A stretch of DNA of 64,000 bases from Vitreimonas flagellata (GTDB taxonomy: Bacteria; Pseudomonadota; Alphaproteobacteria; Caulobacterales; Aquidulcibacteraceae). The position numbers and the translations under genes are program-made. Below the pieces are notes generated by a model, which was given only the letters and a program-made list of their open reading frames with translations, had not been told where the DNA came from and did no database searches. Positions 54,831-63,930 of the stretch are shown in pieces (positions within the stretch are counted from its first letter, which is position 1; each line of letters opens with the position of its first letter). Where the stretch lies: positions 806,001-870,000 of the forward strand of contig NZ_SBJL01000002.1 in the NCBI RefSeq assembly GCF_004634425.1, in the 5' to 3' direction.

Positions 54831-55960
54831 GCGCCTTCGGCATCTATGTGCATTGGCCGTATTGCGCCGCGATCTGTCCGTATTGCGATTTCAACGTCTA
54901 TCGCGCGCGCGGCGCCGAAAACGCGCCCTTGCTGGATGCGATCATCGCCGACATGGAAGCGCATGCGCAGCGTTTTGGGCGGCGTGAAGCGGTGAGCTTG
55001 TTCTTAGGCGGCGGCACGCCGTCACTGCTGCGCGGGCACGAGATCGCCAAGCTGATTGATGCGGCCTCGCGCATCTACACGCTCGCCGCTGATTGCGAGA
55101 TTACGCTGGAAGCCAACCCGGAAGATCACGCGCTGTTTGCGGAACAGGCCGCTGCCGGTGTGAATCGCTTCTCCGTTGGCGCGCAGGCGTTCGATGATGC
55201 GGCGCTGAAGGCGTTGGGCCGGCGTCACGATGCGCATGCGTCGCGCCGCGCCATTGATGTGGCGGCGGCGACGGGGCGGCGCGTCTCGCTCGATCTGATT
55301 TATGCACGAGAAGGGCAGGGCGAGGCCGAATGGCGCGAAGAGCTCACGCGTGCGCTGGAATTGCCGGTGGAGCATGTGTCGCTTTATCAGCTCACGATCG
55401 AGCCGAAGACGGCGTTCGCGCGGCGCGTGGATCGCGGCCAGATCGTGCCGCCGGACGACGAGAAAGCGGCGACCCTCTATGAGCTGACGCAAGAGGTGTG
55501 CGAAGCGGCGGGTTTTCCGGGCTACGAGATCTCTAACCACGCGCGCAGCGAAAGCGCGCGCGCGCTGCACAATCTGCTCTATTGGCGCAGCGCCGATTGG
55601 ATTGGGGTTGGCCCCGGCGCGCATGGGCGCTTCACGCACGCAGCCGCGCGGATCGCAACCGAAGCACAGGCGCGGGTGTCGGACTACATCGATGCAGTGC
55701 GCGAGCATGGCGTCGGTTGGATCGAGGAGTCGACGCTTACGAACGAGGAAAACGCGGACGAAGTGCTGCTGATGGGCGTGCGTACAATCGAAGGCGCGGA
55801 GCTTCAGCGCATCGCGGCGTTGCGTGGCCGCCCGGTCAATCCGGAGGCGCTGACTTGGCTGAGCGAGCGGGGGCTGATCGAATATGACAACGACCGCGTG
55901 CGTCTTACGGCGCGCGGTCGTCTGGTCGCGAATACGATCGCGGCGGAGCTGGCGGCTTAG
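54827..55960 (+). CDS. hemW: Radical SAM heme chaperone HemW
   Basis: This 377-residue protein has the radical SAM cluster motif [11 protein letters not shown] near residues 14-24 (CxxxCxxC), the [10 protein letters not shown] motif and the C-terminal HemN-like domain. HemW delivers heme to respiratory enzymes; it was once annotated as oxygen-independent coproporphyrinogen oxidase. The start at 54827 overlaps rdgB. It converges with the LpoA-like gene by 4 nt. Confidence 0.93.
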   Translation: MSAFGIYVHWPYCAAICPYCDFNVYRARGAENAPLLDAIIADMEAHAQRFGRREAVSLFLGGGTPSLLRGHEIAKLIDAASRIYTLAADCEITLEANPEDHALFAEQAAAGVNRFSVGAQAFDDAALKALGRRHDAHASRRAIDVAAATGRRVSLDLIYAREGQGEAEWREELTRALELPVEHVSLYQLTIEPKTAFARRVDRGQIVPPDDEKAATLYELTQEVCEAAGFPGYEISNHARSESARALHNLLYWRSADWIGVGPGAHGRFTHAAARIATEAQARVSDYIDAVREHGVGWIEESTLTNEENADEVLLMGVRTIEGAELQRIAALRGRPVNPEALTWLSERGLIEYDNDRVRLTARGRLVANTIAAELAA

Positions 55961-57192
55961 CTGCCTTGACGTGCGAAGCGGCGGGGCGCGGCTTCCAACA
56001 CCGCGACGTCGTTCTGGCGCACCTCGATGATCGCCAAGCCACGCTCGATCGCGCCGTTATTGCGGAATCGGAAGAGGCCGTCGGAGCCAGCGAAGCCTTC
56101 GGGGTTTTCGATCGCGGTGCGATTGAAACCGCGTGCGCCGGCGTCGCGTGAGAGCAGGGCCGCGAGCGCGACCGCGTCGTAGCCCAAGCTGGCGAGGCGC
56201 GTCGGCGCCTGGCCATAGACGTTCTGGTAACGGCCTTCGAATTCGTCGCGCGAGTTGAGGTCTGGCGAGACGTACCAGCCGCCCGCAAGCGTCGGCTCGC
56301 GCTGCGCCTCACCGGCCCACACGCTCGTGCCCATGAAGCGCACTTGGCGTTGATCGACGCCGCCGCGCACGAGTGCGGTCGCGATGGAGCGCAAGGGTTG
56401 GCCGCTTTCGGCGATGAGAATGCCTTGCGTCGGCGTTGTCCGCAGTGTCGCCGCCATTGCGGTGGCGGCCGCTGCGGCTTCCGTATCAGTGCGGCTATAA
56501 AGTTGCGCCGACGTGATTGTGACGCCGTGCAGACGCGCTTCAGCGCGCAATGCGCTTTCCACGCGGCGGCCGTATTCGTTCGACGGCGCCAGCAGCGCGA
56601 TGGTGCGGATGTTGTGCTCAGACGCATACGAGACGATGCGCGAGATTTCGTCTTCGAGTTGGAAGCTCAAGAGATAGATGCCGTTGCCCGCGACGGTGCG
56701 ATCCGACGAGAAGCCGATCACCGGAATGTTCTCCGCGCGCGCGGCGTTGCCGGCGCCGGCGACGCCTTCGCGCAGCACCGGGCCGATGATGATGTCAGCG
56801 CCGTCATTCACCAGCGCGCGCGCGGCGGCGGTGGCGGACGCTTCATCGGCGCCGGCGTCGCGCGGGATGAGCAGCGTGTTCGGGCTGCCGTGATCGAAGA
56901 GCGCGAGTTCGGCGGCATTATAGAGCGCCGACGCGTCCTGCGGGCGGAGCGAGAAGGGCAGCAAGAGGCCGACGCGGACGATTTGTTGGCCGCGCATGAA
57001 GGGCGGGGTGACGCCGTCTCGGCTGGTGACGTCCGTGCCGGGCGGTACCGAGGGGCCGGGGCCTGGCATCGGCGTGGGGCCTGTGGGTGCTGTGGCGCAC
57101 GCGGTCATGAAAGCGGCCAGGCTCAAAGCCGCACCGAGCTTCAAATGACTTGGCGCAACGCGCGACAGCGCCGATGATTTGGCGGAAGCCAT
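55957..57192 (-). CDS. LpoA/LppC-like penicillin-binding-protein activator, lipoprotein
   Basis: This 411-residue protein has a signal with lipobox MTAC-ATAP, a Pro-rich linker and a two-lobed periplasmic-binding (type I) domain: VGLLLPFSLRPQDASALYNAAELAL, DGADIIIGPVLREGVAGAGNAARAENIPVIGFSSD and LASLGYDAVALAALL. E. coli LpoA (YraM) activates PBP1A, and the location beside rsmI and yraN matches that neighbourhood. The ATG at 57192 has AAGGG upstream; it shares the tetranucleotide CATG with the rsmI start on the opposite strand. Confidence 0.87.
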   Translation of the reverse strand: MASAKSSALSRVAPSHLKLGAALSLAAFMTACATAPTGPTPMPGPGPSVPPGTDVTSRDGVTPPFMRGQQIVRVGLLLPFSLRPQDASALYNAAELALFDHGSPNTLLIPRDAGADEASATAAARALVNDGADIIIGPVLREGVAGAGNAARAENIPVIGFSSDRTVAGNGIYLLSFQLEDEISRIVSYASEHNIRTIALLAPSNEYGRRVESALRAEARLHGVTITSAQLYSRTDTEAAAAATAMAATLRTTPTQGILIAESGQPLRSIATALVRGGVDQRQVRFMGTSVWAGEAQREPTLAGGWYVSPDLNSRDEFEGRYQNVYGQAPTRLASLGYDAVALAALLSRDAGARGFNRTAIENPEGFAGSDGLFRFRNNGAIERGLAIIEVRQNDVAVLEAAPRRFARQGS

Positions 57193-58093
57193 GAACAACC
57201 CTTCGCAAGACCCCGATGAAATCGCGCGCGACCGTATCGGCGCCCGCGAATCCAGTCCACCTCCCGAAACGGGCCTTTATGTGGTGGCCACCCCAATCGG
57301 GAACCTGCGCGACATCACCTTGCGGGCATTGGACATTTTGGGCGGAGTGAACCGGGTCTATGCCGAGGATACCCGCGTGGCCCGCAAGCTGATGGACGCG
57401 TACGGGCTGAAGCCGCGGTTGGCGGCGTACCATGAGCACAACGCTGAGGCGGCGCGTGAGGAAATCCTCGACGCGCTGGGGCGCGGGGAGAGCGTGGCGC
57501 TGATTTCAGACGCAGGCACGCCGCTTGTCTCCGATCCAGGTTTCAAGCTGGCGCGTGCGGTGATAGAGGCGGGGCATCGCGTGTTTCCGATCCCGGGAGC
57601 GTCGGCGTCGTTGGCGGCGCTCGTTGTGTCGGGCTTGCCGAGCGATAGGTTTCTGTTCGCCGGATTTCTTCCGAATAAGCAGGGCGCGCGGAAAGCGACG
57701 CTCACCGAGCTGGCGGACATCGACGCGACGTTGATCCTCTACGAGTCAGGCCCGCGCTTAGCGGAATCGTTGGCCGATATGGTGGAAGTGCTGGGCGCGC
57801 GTTCGGCGGCTGTGGCGCGCGAACTCACGAAGATGTTCGAGGAAACGCGGCGTGACACGCTAGATGCGCTGGCCGCGCATTACGCGGAAGCGGGCGGGCC
57901 GCGCGGCGAGATCGTTGTCGTGATTGGACCGCCGCATGCGAAAGGCGAGGTGAGCGAAGAGGCGTTGGATGCGTTCTTACTGAAGGCGCTGCCGCGTGGC
58001 GTAAAGGATGCGGCGGCGGAAGCGGCGCGCGATCTTGGCGTGCCGCGCAAGCGTGCGTATCAGCGCGCGCTTGAACTCAAGGATCGCGCTTGA
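57191..58093 (+). CDS. rsmI: 16S rRNA 2'-O-ribose C1402 methyltransferase RsmI
   Basis: This 300-residue SAM-dependent methyltransferase has the N-terminal signature GLYVVATPIGNLRDITLRAL and SDAGTPLVSDPGFKLARA. It methylates C1402 of 16S rRNA with RsmH. The N-terminal 30 residues before the core are unusual and Pro/Ser-rich. An alternative TTG start lies 12 nt upstream. Its stop overlaps the beginning of the yraN remnant. Confidence 0.94.
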   Translation: MNNPSQDPDEIARDRIGARESSPPPETGLYVVATPIGNLRDITLRALDILGGVNRVYAEDTRVARKLMDAYGLKPRLAAYHEHNAEAAREEILDALGRGESVALISDAGTPLVSDPGFKLARAVIEAGHRVFPIPGASASLAALVVSGLPSDRFLFAGFLPNKQGARKATLTELADIDATLILYESGPRLAESLADMVEVLGARSAAVARELTKMFEETRRDTLDALAAHYAEAGGPRGEIVVVIGPPHAKGEVSEEALDAFLLKALPRGVKDAAAEAARDLGVPRKRAYQRALELKDRA

Positions 58094-58450
58094 GCCGGCA
58101 GAAGGCCGAGCGCCGCGGCCGCGGCGCGGAATGGATCGCGATGTTCTTTTGATGGCCAAAGGCTATCGCATTTTGGGCCATGGCTGCCGTACGCCGCATG
58201 GCGAAGTCGATGTCGCGGCTTGGAAAGGCGGTGTGCTGGTGATCGTCGAGGTCAAAGCGCGATCCACCTTTGAGCTGGCATGTTCGCGGTGACGCCGATG
58301 GCGCAGCAGCGGATTGCGGGCGCGGCGCAAACGCTTGCTGGGCGGTGGCGTTTGCAAAAAGCGCCGATACGCTTCGATGTTGTCGTGGTGGGCGCGAGTT
58401 TCTTACCCAAACATGAACGCGCGGCGTGGTTTGACGAGCGATACCGTTAA
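58090..58450 (+). pseudogene. yraN: YraN (UPF0102) gene broken by two frameshifts
   Basis: Joined across three frames the sequence reads as a normal YraN: KAERRGRGAEWIAMFF from 58090, then LMAKGYRILGHGCRTPHGEVDVAAW...VIVEVKARS, then AVTPMAQQRIAGAAQTLAGRW...IRFDVVVVGA...WFDERYR ending at the TAA 58448-58450. The first break is at the T4 run 58147-58150 (one missing base would restore FFLMAK). The second is near 58281-58288. YraN proteins are endonuclease-fold proteins of unsettled function. Two independent single-base losses suggest decay rather than programmed shifting, though sequencing error cannot be excluded. Confidence 0.85.
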
Positions 58451-58484
58451 GGGGCGCGAAACGATCCAGGCGCACACTGCGCGG

Positions 58485-59150
58485 ATGCGCACCTCTGTCC
58501 TCACCTTAGCCGCGCTCGCGGCCTGCGCCGCTACGAGCGGCTGCGTCACCGCCGCTCTTGGAACCGCGGCAAGTGTTGGCGTTTACGCAGCGCAAGACCG
58601 CACGATCGGGCAGGGTATCGATGACGCCAACGCGTCCAACCAAGTGAAGATGCGCTTGCTGGCCGCTGATCGCGCCGCCTTCCAAGAAGTGGATGTCGAA
58701 GTCGCGAACGGCAATTTGCTGCTCTCCGGCGTTACGCCGACGGAAGAACATCGCCAAGCCGCCGAGACGATCGCGCGTTCGATGCCGCTCATTCAGAACG
58801 TCTACAATGAGATTTTCGTCGGGCCGCATTCGAGTGTGATGCGCAATGCGCAGGATGAATTCATCACAGCGCAAATTCGCACACGCCTCACCGCGAGCCG
58901 CGCCGTGCGCGCGATCAACGTCAATATCGAGACCTTCCAGGGCAATGTGTACTTGATGGGCACGGCGCGTTCAGAAGAAGAGCTGCGCCGCGCGGCCGAG
59001 ATCGCCAGCGTCGTCGGCGGCGTGCAGCGTGTTGTCTCGTTTATGCAAGTGAACGCGCCGCCCGTGCCGTATTACGCGCAAAACAGCGCGACGGGCGCAG
59101 CGCCGATCGAGCGCCCGGCCGAGCGGGATCTGGCTGGCTCCAACTACTAA
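58485..59150 (+). CDS. BON-domain lipoprotein (YraP/DolP-like)
   Basis: This 221-residue protein has a lipoprotein signal with SGC-VTA and two BON domains: VKMRLLAADRAAFQEVDVEVANGNLLLSGVTPTEEHRQAAETIARSM, and ITAQIRTRLTASRAVRAINVNIETFQGNVYLMGTARSEEELRRAAEIA. E. coli DolP (YraP) is a similar two-BON outer-membrane lipoprotein and lies in the same yraL-yraN neighbourhood. It starts 34 nt after the yraN remnant. Confidence 0.88.
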   Translation: MRTSVLTLAALAACAATSGCVTAALGTAASVGVYAAQDRTIGQGIDDANASNQVKMRLLAADRAAFQEVDVEVANGNLLLSGVTPTEEHRQAAETIARSMPLIQNVYNEIFVGPHSSVMRNAQDEFITAQIRTRLTASRAVRAINVNIETFQGNVYLMGTARSEEELRRAAEIASVVGGVQRVVSFMQVNAPPVPYYAQNSATGAAPIERPAERDLAGSNY

Positions 59151-59281
59151 TTTTCTAGGCTTTTCCGCGTGGATTTCCGTGGCGCGCTCGTGCGCCTGGG
59201 GGTAACCTCCACCCACGTCTGCGCTGGGAAGCGCTGATGTTCATTTTTAGTTGCTCATTTGTTCTCATCATGTACAAATGA

Positions 59282-59311
59282 ACGCCCGCCTTGTGGATAA
59301 AGGACGGGCGT
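59282..59311 (+). promoter_or_regulatory. Hairpin covering the ribosome-binding site of the comM-like gene, with a perfect DnaA box
   Basis: ACGCCCG (59282-59288) pairs with CGGGCGT (59305-59311), and inner CCTT/AAGG extends the stem with one bulge. It covers AAGGA and the GTG start of the next gene. The loop contains TGTGGATAA (59292-59300), the exact complement of the consensus DnaA box. A further inverted repeat CATTTGT...ACAAATG lies at 59256-59280. Confidence 0.5.
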
Positions 59312-60287
59312 GAGCCAGATTTTCGCGACAGCGACCACGGTGGCGTTTCAGGGGCTCGAAGCCCGGCGCATCGAAGTTCAAGTTCAAATGACCGGCGGGA
59401 CGCCCGCCATCGTTGTGGTCGGCCTTGGCGACAAGACCGTCTCCGAGGCGCGCGAGCGCGTGCGGGCGGCGTTCGCTTCGATTGGTCTGGCGATCCCGCC
59501 GGGCCGGTTGATCGTCAATCTCGCGCCGGCCGCGATCGGCGCGCTGCCGCATGACGCGCTCGATGGCGTGGTATGCTTCTGCGAAGTCGGCCTCGACGGG
59601 TCGCTTGCCTCCGCGCCGGGCGCGTTGCCGGCGGCGATGGCCGCACATGTTGGCGGCGGCTTGCGCGCAAAACCCGGCGAAATCAGCCTCGCGCATCAAG
59701 GTGTGTTGTTCTTGGATGAGTTGCCCGAATTTTCACAACAAGCGCTCGATGCGTTGCGACAACCGCTTGAAACTGGACAAGTGCTGATCGCGCGCGCGAA
59801 CCATCACGTGACGTATCCGGCGCGCATCCTGCTCGCGGCGGCGATGAACCCGTGTCGCTGCGGGGGAGGCGGCGTTGGTGTTGGCGCATGCCGGCGCGGT
59901 CCGAGGTGCGCGATCGATTACCAAGCGCAGCTCTCCGGCCCATTGCTTGATCGAATCGATATTCAACTCGACGTCCCGCCGGTGACGGCGGCTGATCTGG
60001 CGCTGCCGTCACCGCCCGAAGGCGCCGCCGAAGCCGCCGCGCGCGTGATGAGGGCGCGGGATGCGCAATCGTCGCTTGGTGCTGGTCTCAACGCGGTGCT
60101 CGATCAGGCTTCGCTTGAGAAGATCGCCACGCCCGATGCGCCAGGCGCAGCTTTGCTCGCGAAGGCCGCTGAATCGCTTGCTCTTTCAGCCCGCGCCTAT
60201 CACCGGACGCTGAAAGTCGCGCGCACCATCGCCGATCTCGACGGCTCGGATGCGGTACCACGCATCCACGTGGCCGAGGCAGCCTGA
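59310..60287 (+). CDS. comM: ComM/YifB-like Mg-chelatase protein with internal deletions (probably non-functional)
   Basis: This 325-residue frame is about 180 residues shorter than usual ComM (around 500). The N-terminal domain is present (IEVQVQMTGGTPAIVVVGLGDKTVSEARERVRAAF). At residue about 74, NLAPA jumps directly to AIGALPHDALDG, skipping the usual DLPKEGSHYDLPIAL-type segment. At about 112, GALPAAMAA jumps to HVGGGLRAKPGEI, removing the Walker A region (GPPGSGKS type). Walker B (GVLFLDELPEF), the zinc/AMNPCRCG segment and the C-terminal domain remain. ComM is a helicase for branch migration in natural transformation; without Walker A this copy should not hydrolyse ATP. Confidence 0.8.
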   Translation: MSQIFATATTVAFQGLEARRIEVQVQMTGGTPAIVVVGLGDKTVSEARERVRAAFASIGLAIPPGRLIVNLAPAAIGALPHDALDGVVCFCEVGLDGSLASAPGALPAAMAAHVGGGLRAKPGEISLAHQGVLFLDELPEFSQQALDALRQPLETGQVLIARANHHVTYPARILLAAAMNPCRCGGGGVGVGACRRGPRCAIDYQAQLSGPLLDRIDIQLDVPPVTAADLALPSPPEGAAEAAARVMRARDAQSSLGAGLNAVLDQASLEKIATPDAPGAALLAKAAESLALSARAYHRTLKVARTIADLDGSDAVPRIHVAEAA

Positions 60288-60360
60288 AACGTCAGTGGGC
60301 AGGCGCCGAGCAGCCGGGATTTGCCAAGGTTTCTTAACCAGCGGCGGGCTTGATCGGTCC

Positions 60361-62142
60361 ATGTCCTGGCCCGCCACGGCCTCAGCCTTTGATGCGTTCG
60401 ACGCATTGCCTGATCCGGTCGCGATCCTCGCGGCGGACGGCGCACTCGTGCGCGCCAATCCGGCGTTCAAAGACACGTTCCGCCACTGGGTCGGCCCGCG
60501 CCGCGCGCCCTGGGGCAGGGTGATCCCGCCGCCCTTCGAGAACGGCGAACGCCGCTTCGACGCGCCAGCGCCGGATGGCCGCCACTTCGAATGGGTCGAG
60601 CGCATCTTGCCGGATGGCGCCCGCCTCGCCGCTGCGCGCGATATCACACGCCACGTCACCGCCGCTGAAGATGCGTTGCGCGCGAAGACGACATTGTTCG
60701 CCACGCTCACGCACGAATTGCGCACGCCGTTGAACGGCATCCTCGGCATGGCCGGCTTGCTCGAACTGGGTAAGCTTGAGCCGAACGCGGCCTCTTATGT
60801 CGATGCGATCAAACAATCGGGCGAGCATCTGCTCGATCTGATCACCGAGATCCTCGACTACTCACGCATCGAAGCCGGCCACATCGCACTCGAATCAGCG
60901 CCGTTCGATCCTGAAGCGATCATGCAGGACGTCGCCGAATTGCTGTCGCCCAAGGCGCACGCGAAGGGGCTTGAAATCGTGGTCACGCTGCGTGGCGAAA
61001 CGCCGTCGCGCGTGGTGGGTGATGAAGGGCGCTTGCGCCAAATTCTCTTCAATCTTGCCGGCAACGCGGTGAAGTTCACCGAGACGGGCGGTGTCACGAT
61101 CGAGCTTGCGCGCCGCCCCAATGATCGATTGCGCTTTAGCGTACGCGACACCGGGCCAGGTGTGCCGCCCGATAAACAAGCTTTGATCTTCGAAGAATTC
61201 ACGCAGGCCGATGCGGGCGTTGCGCGGCGCCACGGCGGCACAGGGCTTGGCTTGGCGATCGTGCGGCGCTTGGCACGCGCGATGGGCGGGGAGGTGGGCC
61301 TCACGTCTCGACCAGGCGCGGGCTCAAGCTTTTGGGTGGAATTGCCGTTCGAGAGTGCGACCTACGCGGCGACGCCAAATCTGGGCGGCGTGCGCGTCGC
61401 GGTGGCGACGCAATCGGCGACTTTGCTGAACGCACTGCGCGCGCTGGCGGGGTCGTTGGGATGTGTACCCGTTGAAGCGCACGAGCAGCCGGACATCGTG
61501 CTCTTCGATTGGACCGAAGGCGCGGATGCTGAACACATCGATGCGCTTAAGCGCAGCGCGCGCGCGGTGATCGCAGTGTGCGCACAAGAGAAGCGCGACG
61601 AGATCAAACAAGCGCGCGCGGCGGGGCTTGAGCACTACATTCTGAAGCCGGTGCGTCGGCGCTCTCTGGTCGAGCGTATCGAACTCGCGCTAGGCGGCGG
61701 CGTGAGCGATGAACAGAAAGAGCGCGAGCAAAGCCAGCCGCTGGCTGGCCTGCGCGTGCTGCTTGCGGAGGACAATCCGATCAACGCCCTGCTTGCGCGC
61801 ACATTGCTGACGCGTGAGGGCTGCGTCGTCTCCGCCGTGCAGGATGGCCAAGAGGCGGTCGAAGCGGCGGCGGCTGACGCGTACGATCTCATCCTGCTCG
61901 ATATTCGCATGCCGCGTCTCGATGGGCTGGAGGCAGCGCAGCGTATCCGCGCCGGGCAGGGGCCGTCGGCGCGCGCACCGATCGTGGCGCTCACCGCGGA
62001 CGCGGGCGAGGCCGAGCGCGTGCAGGCGTTCCAGGCCGGCATGGACGATTTCATCACCAAGCCGATCGACGCGACGCGGCTGCTCGCCGTCGCCGAACGC
62101 TTTACCGGCCGCCCGAACCCCGCCACGTTCGCGGGCGAGTAA
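60361..62142 (+). CDS. Hybrid sensor histidine kinase with PAS and two receiver domains
   Basis: This 593-residue cytoplasmic protein has a PAS-like N-terminus (LPDPVAILAADGALVRANPAF), HisKA with the phospho-His in LTHELRTPLNGI, and an HATPase domain with NLAGNAVKF, DTGPGVP and GGTGLGLAI. A first receiver-like domain (about 375-480) lacks the N-terminal acidic pair and looks degenerate. The second receiver is complete: LLAEDNPINALLA, phosphoacceptor Asp in ILLDIRMPRLDG, and Lys in FITKPID. No TM segment. The start at 60361 was preferred because an upstream frame reads as non-family sequence. Confidence 0.9.
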   Translation: MSWPATASAFDAFDALPDPVAILAADGALVRANPAFKDTFRHWVGPRRAPWGRVIPPPFENGERRFDAPAPDGRHFEWVERILPDGARLAAARDITRHVTAAEDALRAKTTLFATLTHELRTPLNGILGMAGLLELGKLEPNAASYVDAIKQSGEHLLDLITEILDYSRIEAGHIALESAPFDPEAIMQDVAELLSPKAHAKGLEIVVTLRGETPSRVVGDEGRLRQILFNLAGNAVKFTETGGVTIELARRPNDRLRFSVRDTGPGVPPDKQALIFEEFTQADAGVARRHGGTGLGLAIVRRLARAMGGEVGLTSRPGAGSSFWVELPFESATYAATPNLGGVRVAVATQSATLLNALRALAGSLGCVPVEAHEQPDIVLFDWTEGADAEHIDALKRSARAVIAVCAQEKRDEIKQARAAGLEHYILKPVRRRSLVERIELALGGGVSDEQKEREQSQPLAGLRVLLAEDNPINALLARTLLTREGCVVSAVQDGQEAVEAAAADAYDLILLDIRMPRLDGLEAAQRIRAGQGPSARAPIVALTADAGEAERVQAFQAGMDDFITKPIDATRLLAVAERFTGRPNPATFAGE

Positions 62143-62160
62143 GGCGGCGGAGACCCGCAG

Positions 62161-63930
62161 ATGAGTGATCAGAATTCCGGCGCCGCGGCGGCCAAGCCCT
62201 CGACGTGGCAAGCGCTAGCCGTGTTCTTGGAGCATCGCACTTTGGTGATGTTGGCGTTGGGCTTCTCAGCGGGCCTGCCCAACCTGCTACTCTACGACAC
62301 GATTTCAGCATGGATGCGGCAAGCGGGTTTACCGCTCGATATCATTACGCTCTTCAGCCTGGTGACGATCACGTACGCGATCAAATTCCTTTGGGCGCCG
62401 ATCGTTGATCGCGTGAAGATTCCTGGGCTCTATCAGATGCTCGGCAAGCGCCGGTCATGGATGCTGCTGGCGCAGATTGGCGTTATCTTCGGCATCTGGG
62501 CGATCGCCGTGAACATGCCGGCGGTCTCGGCCGCTGTTGCGGGCGGTGTTGAAGGTGCGGTGCAGCCGCCGCCGAATGTGAATCTGATAGGCATTGTCGC
62601 GATCTTCGCAGCGATGACGGCGGTGTTTGGCGCGACGCAGGACATCGCGATCGACGCATGGCGCATCGAAGTCGCGACCGTTGAGCGGCAAGGCGCGATG
62701 GCCGCTGCCTATCAATGGGGTTATCGGATCGCCATCGTTGTGTCGGGGGCGGCACCGCTCTTCATGGCCTCGCGCATCGGTTGGACGGCGTCCTATTCCG
62801 CGATGGCCATCGTGATGGGTGTGGGCGTACTCGGCGTGTTGCTGGCGCCGCGCGAAAAAAGCTTGGAGCCGAAGCCGTTCCCGCCGGCGACGACGCCGAT
62901 TTGGGCGGAAGCGCTGGAATGGGTTGCGCGCGTTGGTTTGCTGGTGTTTGGCGCGTGCTTCATCGGCGCGGGTCTCTCGGGCAAAGCCGAACCGATCACC
63001 TTCATGTTTCCGTGGATCGGCATGGAGGGCGCTGCTCCTGGCTTCGCCGAATGGTGGACGGCCAAGCCGTGGGGTGCGGTGTGGCAAGTGTTTGGCGTCG
63101 CAATCGGCCTGGCGGTCGTTGCGTTCGCGACCTATCCGATGTTCAAATCTCGCCCGAGCGCATATTTTGCGGGCACGCTGAAGGAGCCGTTGGAGGACTT
63201 CTTCAAGCGCTATCGCGGCACGGGCGCGCTCATTCTGGCGATGATCTGCGTCTATCGCATCGCCGATTTCGTGCTGAATTTGATGACGGCGTTTTACGTA
63301 GACGTCGGCTTCACTCTCGACGAGATTGCCGGCGCGCGAAAATTGTTCGGCGTTGTGATGTCGATGATTGGCGTCGGGCTCGGCGGCTGGATGGTGGCGC
63401 GCTTTGGCTTGATGCGATCGCTGATTGTCGGCGCCGTCGTGCAGCCGCTTTCGAACATCGCTTTTAGTGGGCTTGTGTTCACCGGGCCTTGGCTGCCGGG
63501 GCTTTATGCGTGCATTGCGATCGACAACGTCTCGGCCGGCATCGCGGGCACTGCGCTGATTGCTTACATGTCGAGCCTCACCAGCCTTGGCTTCACCGCG
63601 ACGCAATACGCGCTTTTCTCTTCGCTCTACGCGCTACCGGGCAAAATCCTCGCAGCGATCTCCGGACGTATCGTTGAAGGGGCGACTGCTGCTGCGGCGG
63701 CGGGGGAAACGGAGTGGTTGCGCAGCTGGTTCACGAACATCTCCCCAGCAGCGTTCGCGCACCTCGTGGAGGAGCGCGGCGTGCCTGCGGAAGCATTCGC
63801 TGCGGGTTACATGACGTTCTTCATTTACTCGGGCGTGATCGGCATCGCCGCTTTCGTGTTCGCCGTCGCTGTAATGCGACGTCAGCCGCCTGCGGCAGAG
63901 GCGAAGCAGGAAGCGCCTGCGCCGGCTTAA
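62161..63930 (+). CDS. AmpG-like MFS transporter
   Basis: This 589-residue inner-membrane protein has about 12-14 hydrophobic helices. The AmpG signature region LMLALGFSAGLPNLLLYDTISAWMRQAG and the loop GKRRSWMLLAQIGV near 100 are conserved. AmpG imports muropeptides (GlcNAc-anhydro-MurNAc peptides) for cell-wall recycling and beta-lactamase induction. It starts 18 nt after the histidine kinase. A long loop between the halves distinguishes it from E. coli AmpG (491 aa). Confidence 0.88.
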   Translation: MSDQNSGAAAAKPSTWQALAVFLEHRTLVMLALGFSAGLPNLLLYDTISAWMRQAGLPLDIITLFSLVTITYAIKFLWAPIVDRVKIPGLYQMLGKRRSWMLLAQIGVIFGIWAIAVNMPAVSAAVAGGVEGAVQPPPNVNLIGIVAIFAAMTAVFGATQDIAIDAWRIEVATVERQGAMAAAYQWGYRIAIVVSGAAPLFMASRIGWTASYSAMAIVMGVGVLGVLLAPREKSLEPKPFPPATTPIWAEALEWVARVGLLVFGACFIGAGLSGKAEPITFMFPWIGMEGAAPGFAEWWTAKPWGAVWQVFGVAIGLAVVAFATYPMFKSRPSAYFAGTLKEPLEDFFKRYRGTGALILAMICVYRIADFVLNLMTAFYVDVGFTLDEIAGARKLFGVVMSMIGVGLGGWMVARFGLMRSLIVGAVVQPLSNIAFSGLVFTGPWLPGLYACIAIDNVSAGIAGTALIAYMSSLTSLGFTATQYALFSSLYALPGKILAAISGRIVEGATAAAAAGETEWLRSWFTNISPAAFAHLVEERGVPAEAFAAGYMTFFIYSGVIGIAAFVFAVAVMRRQPPAAEAKQEAPAPA

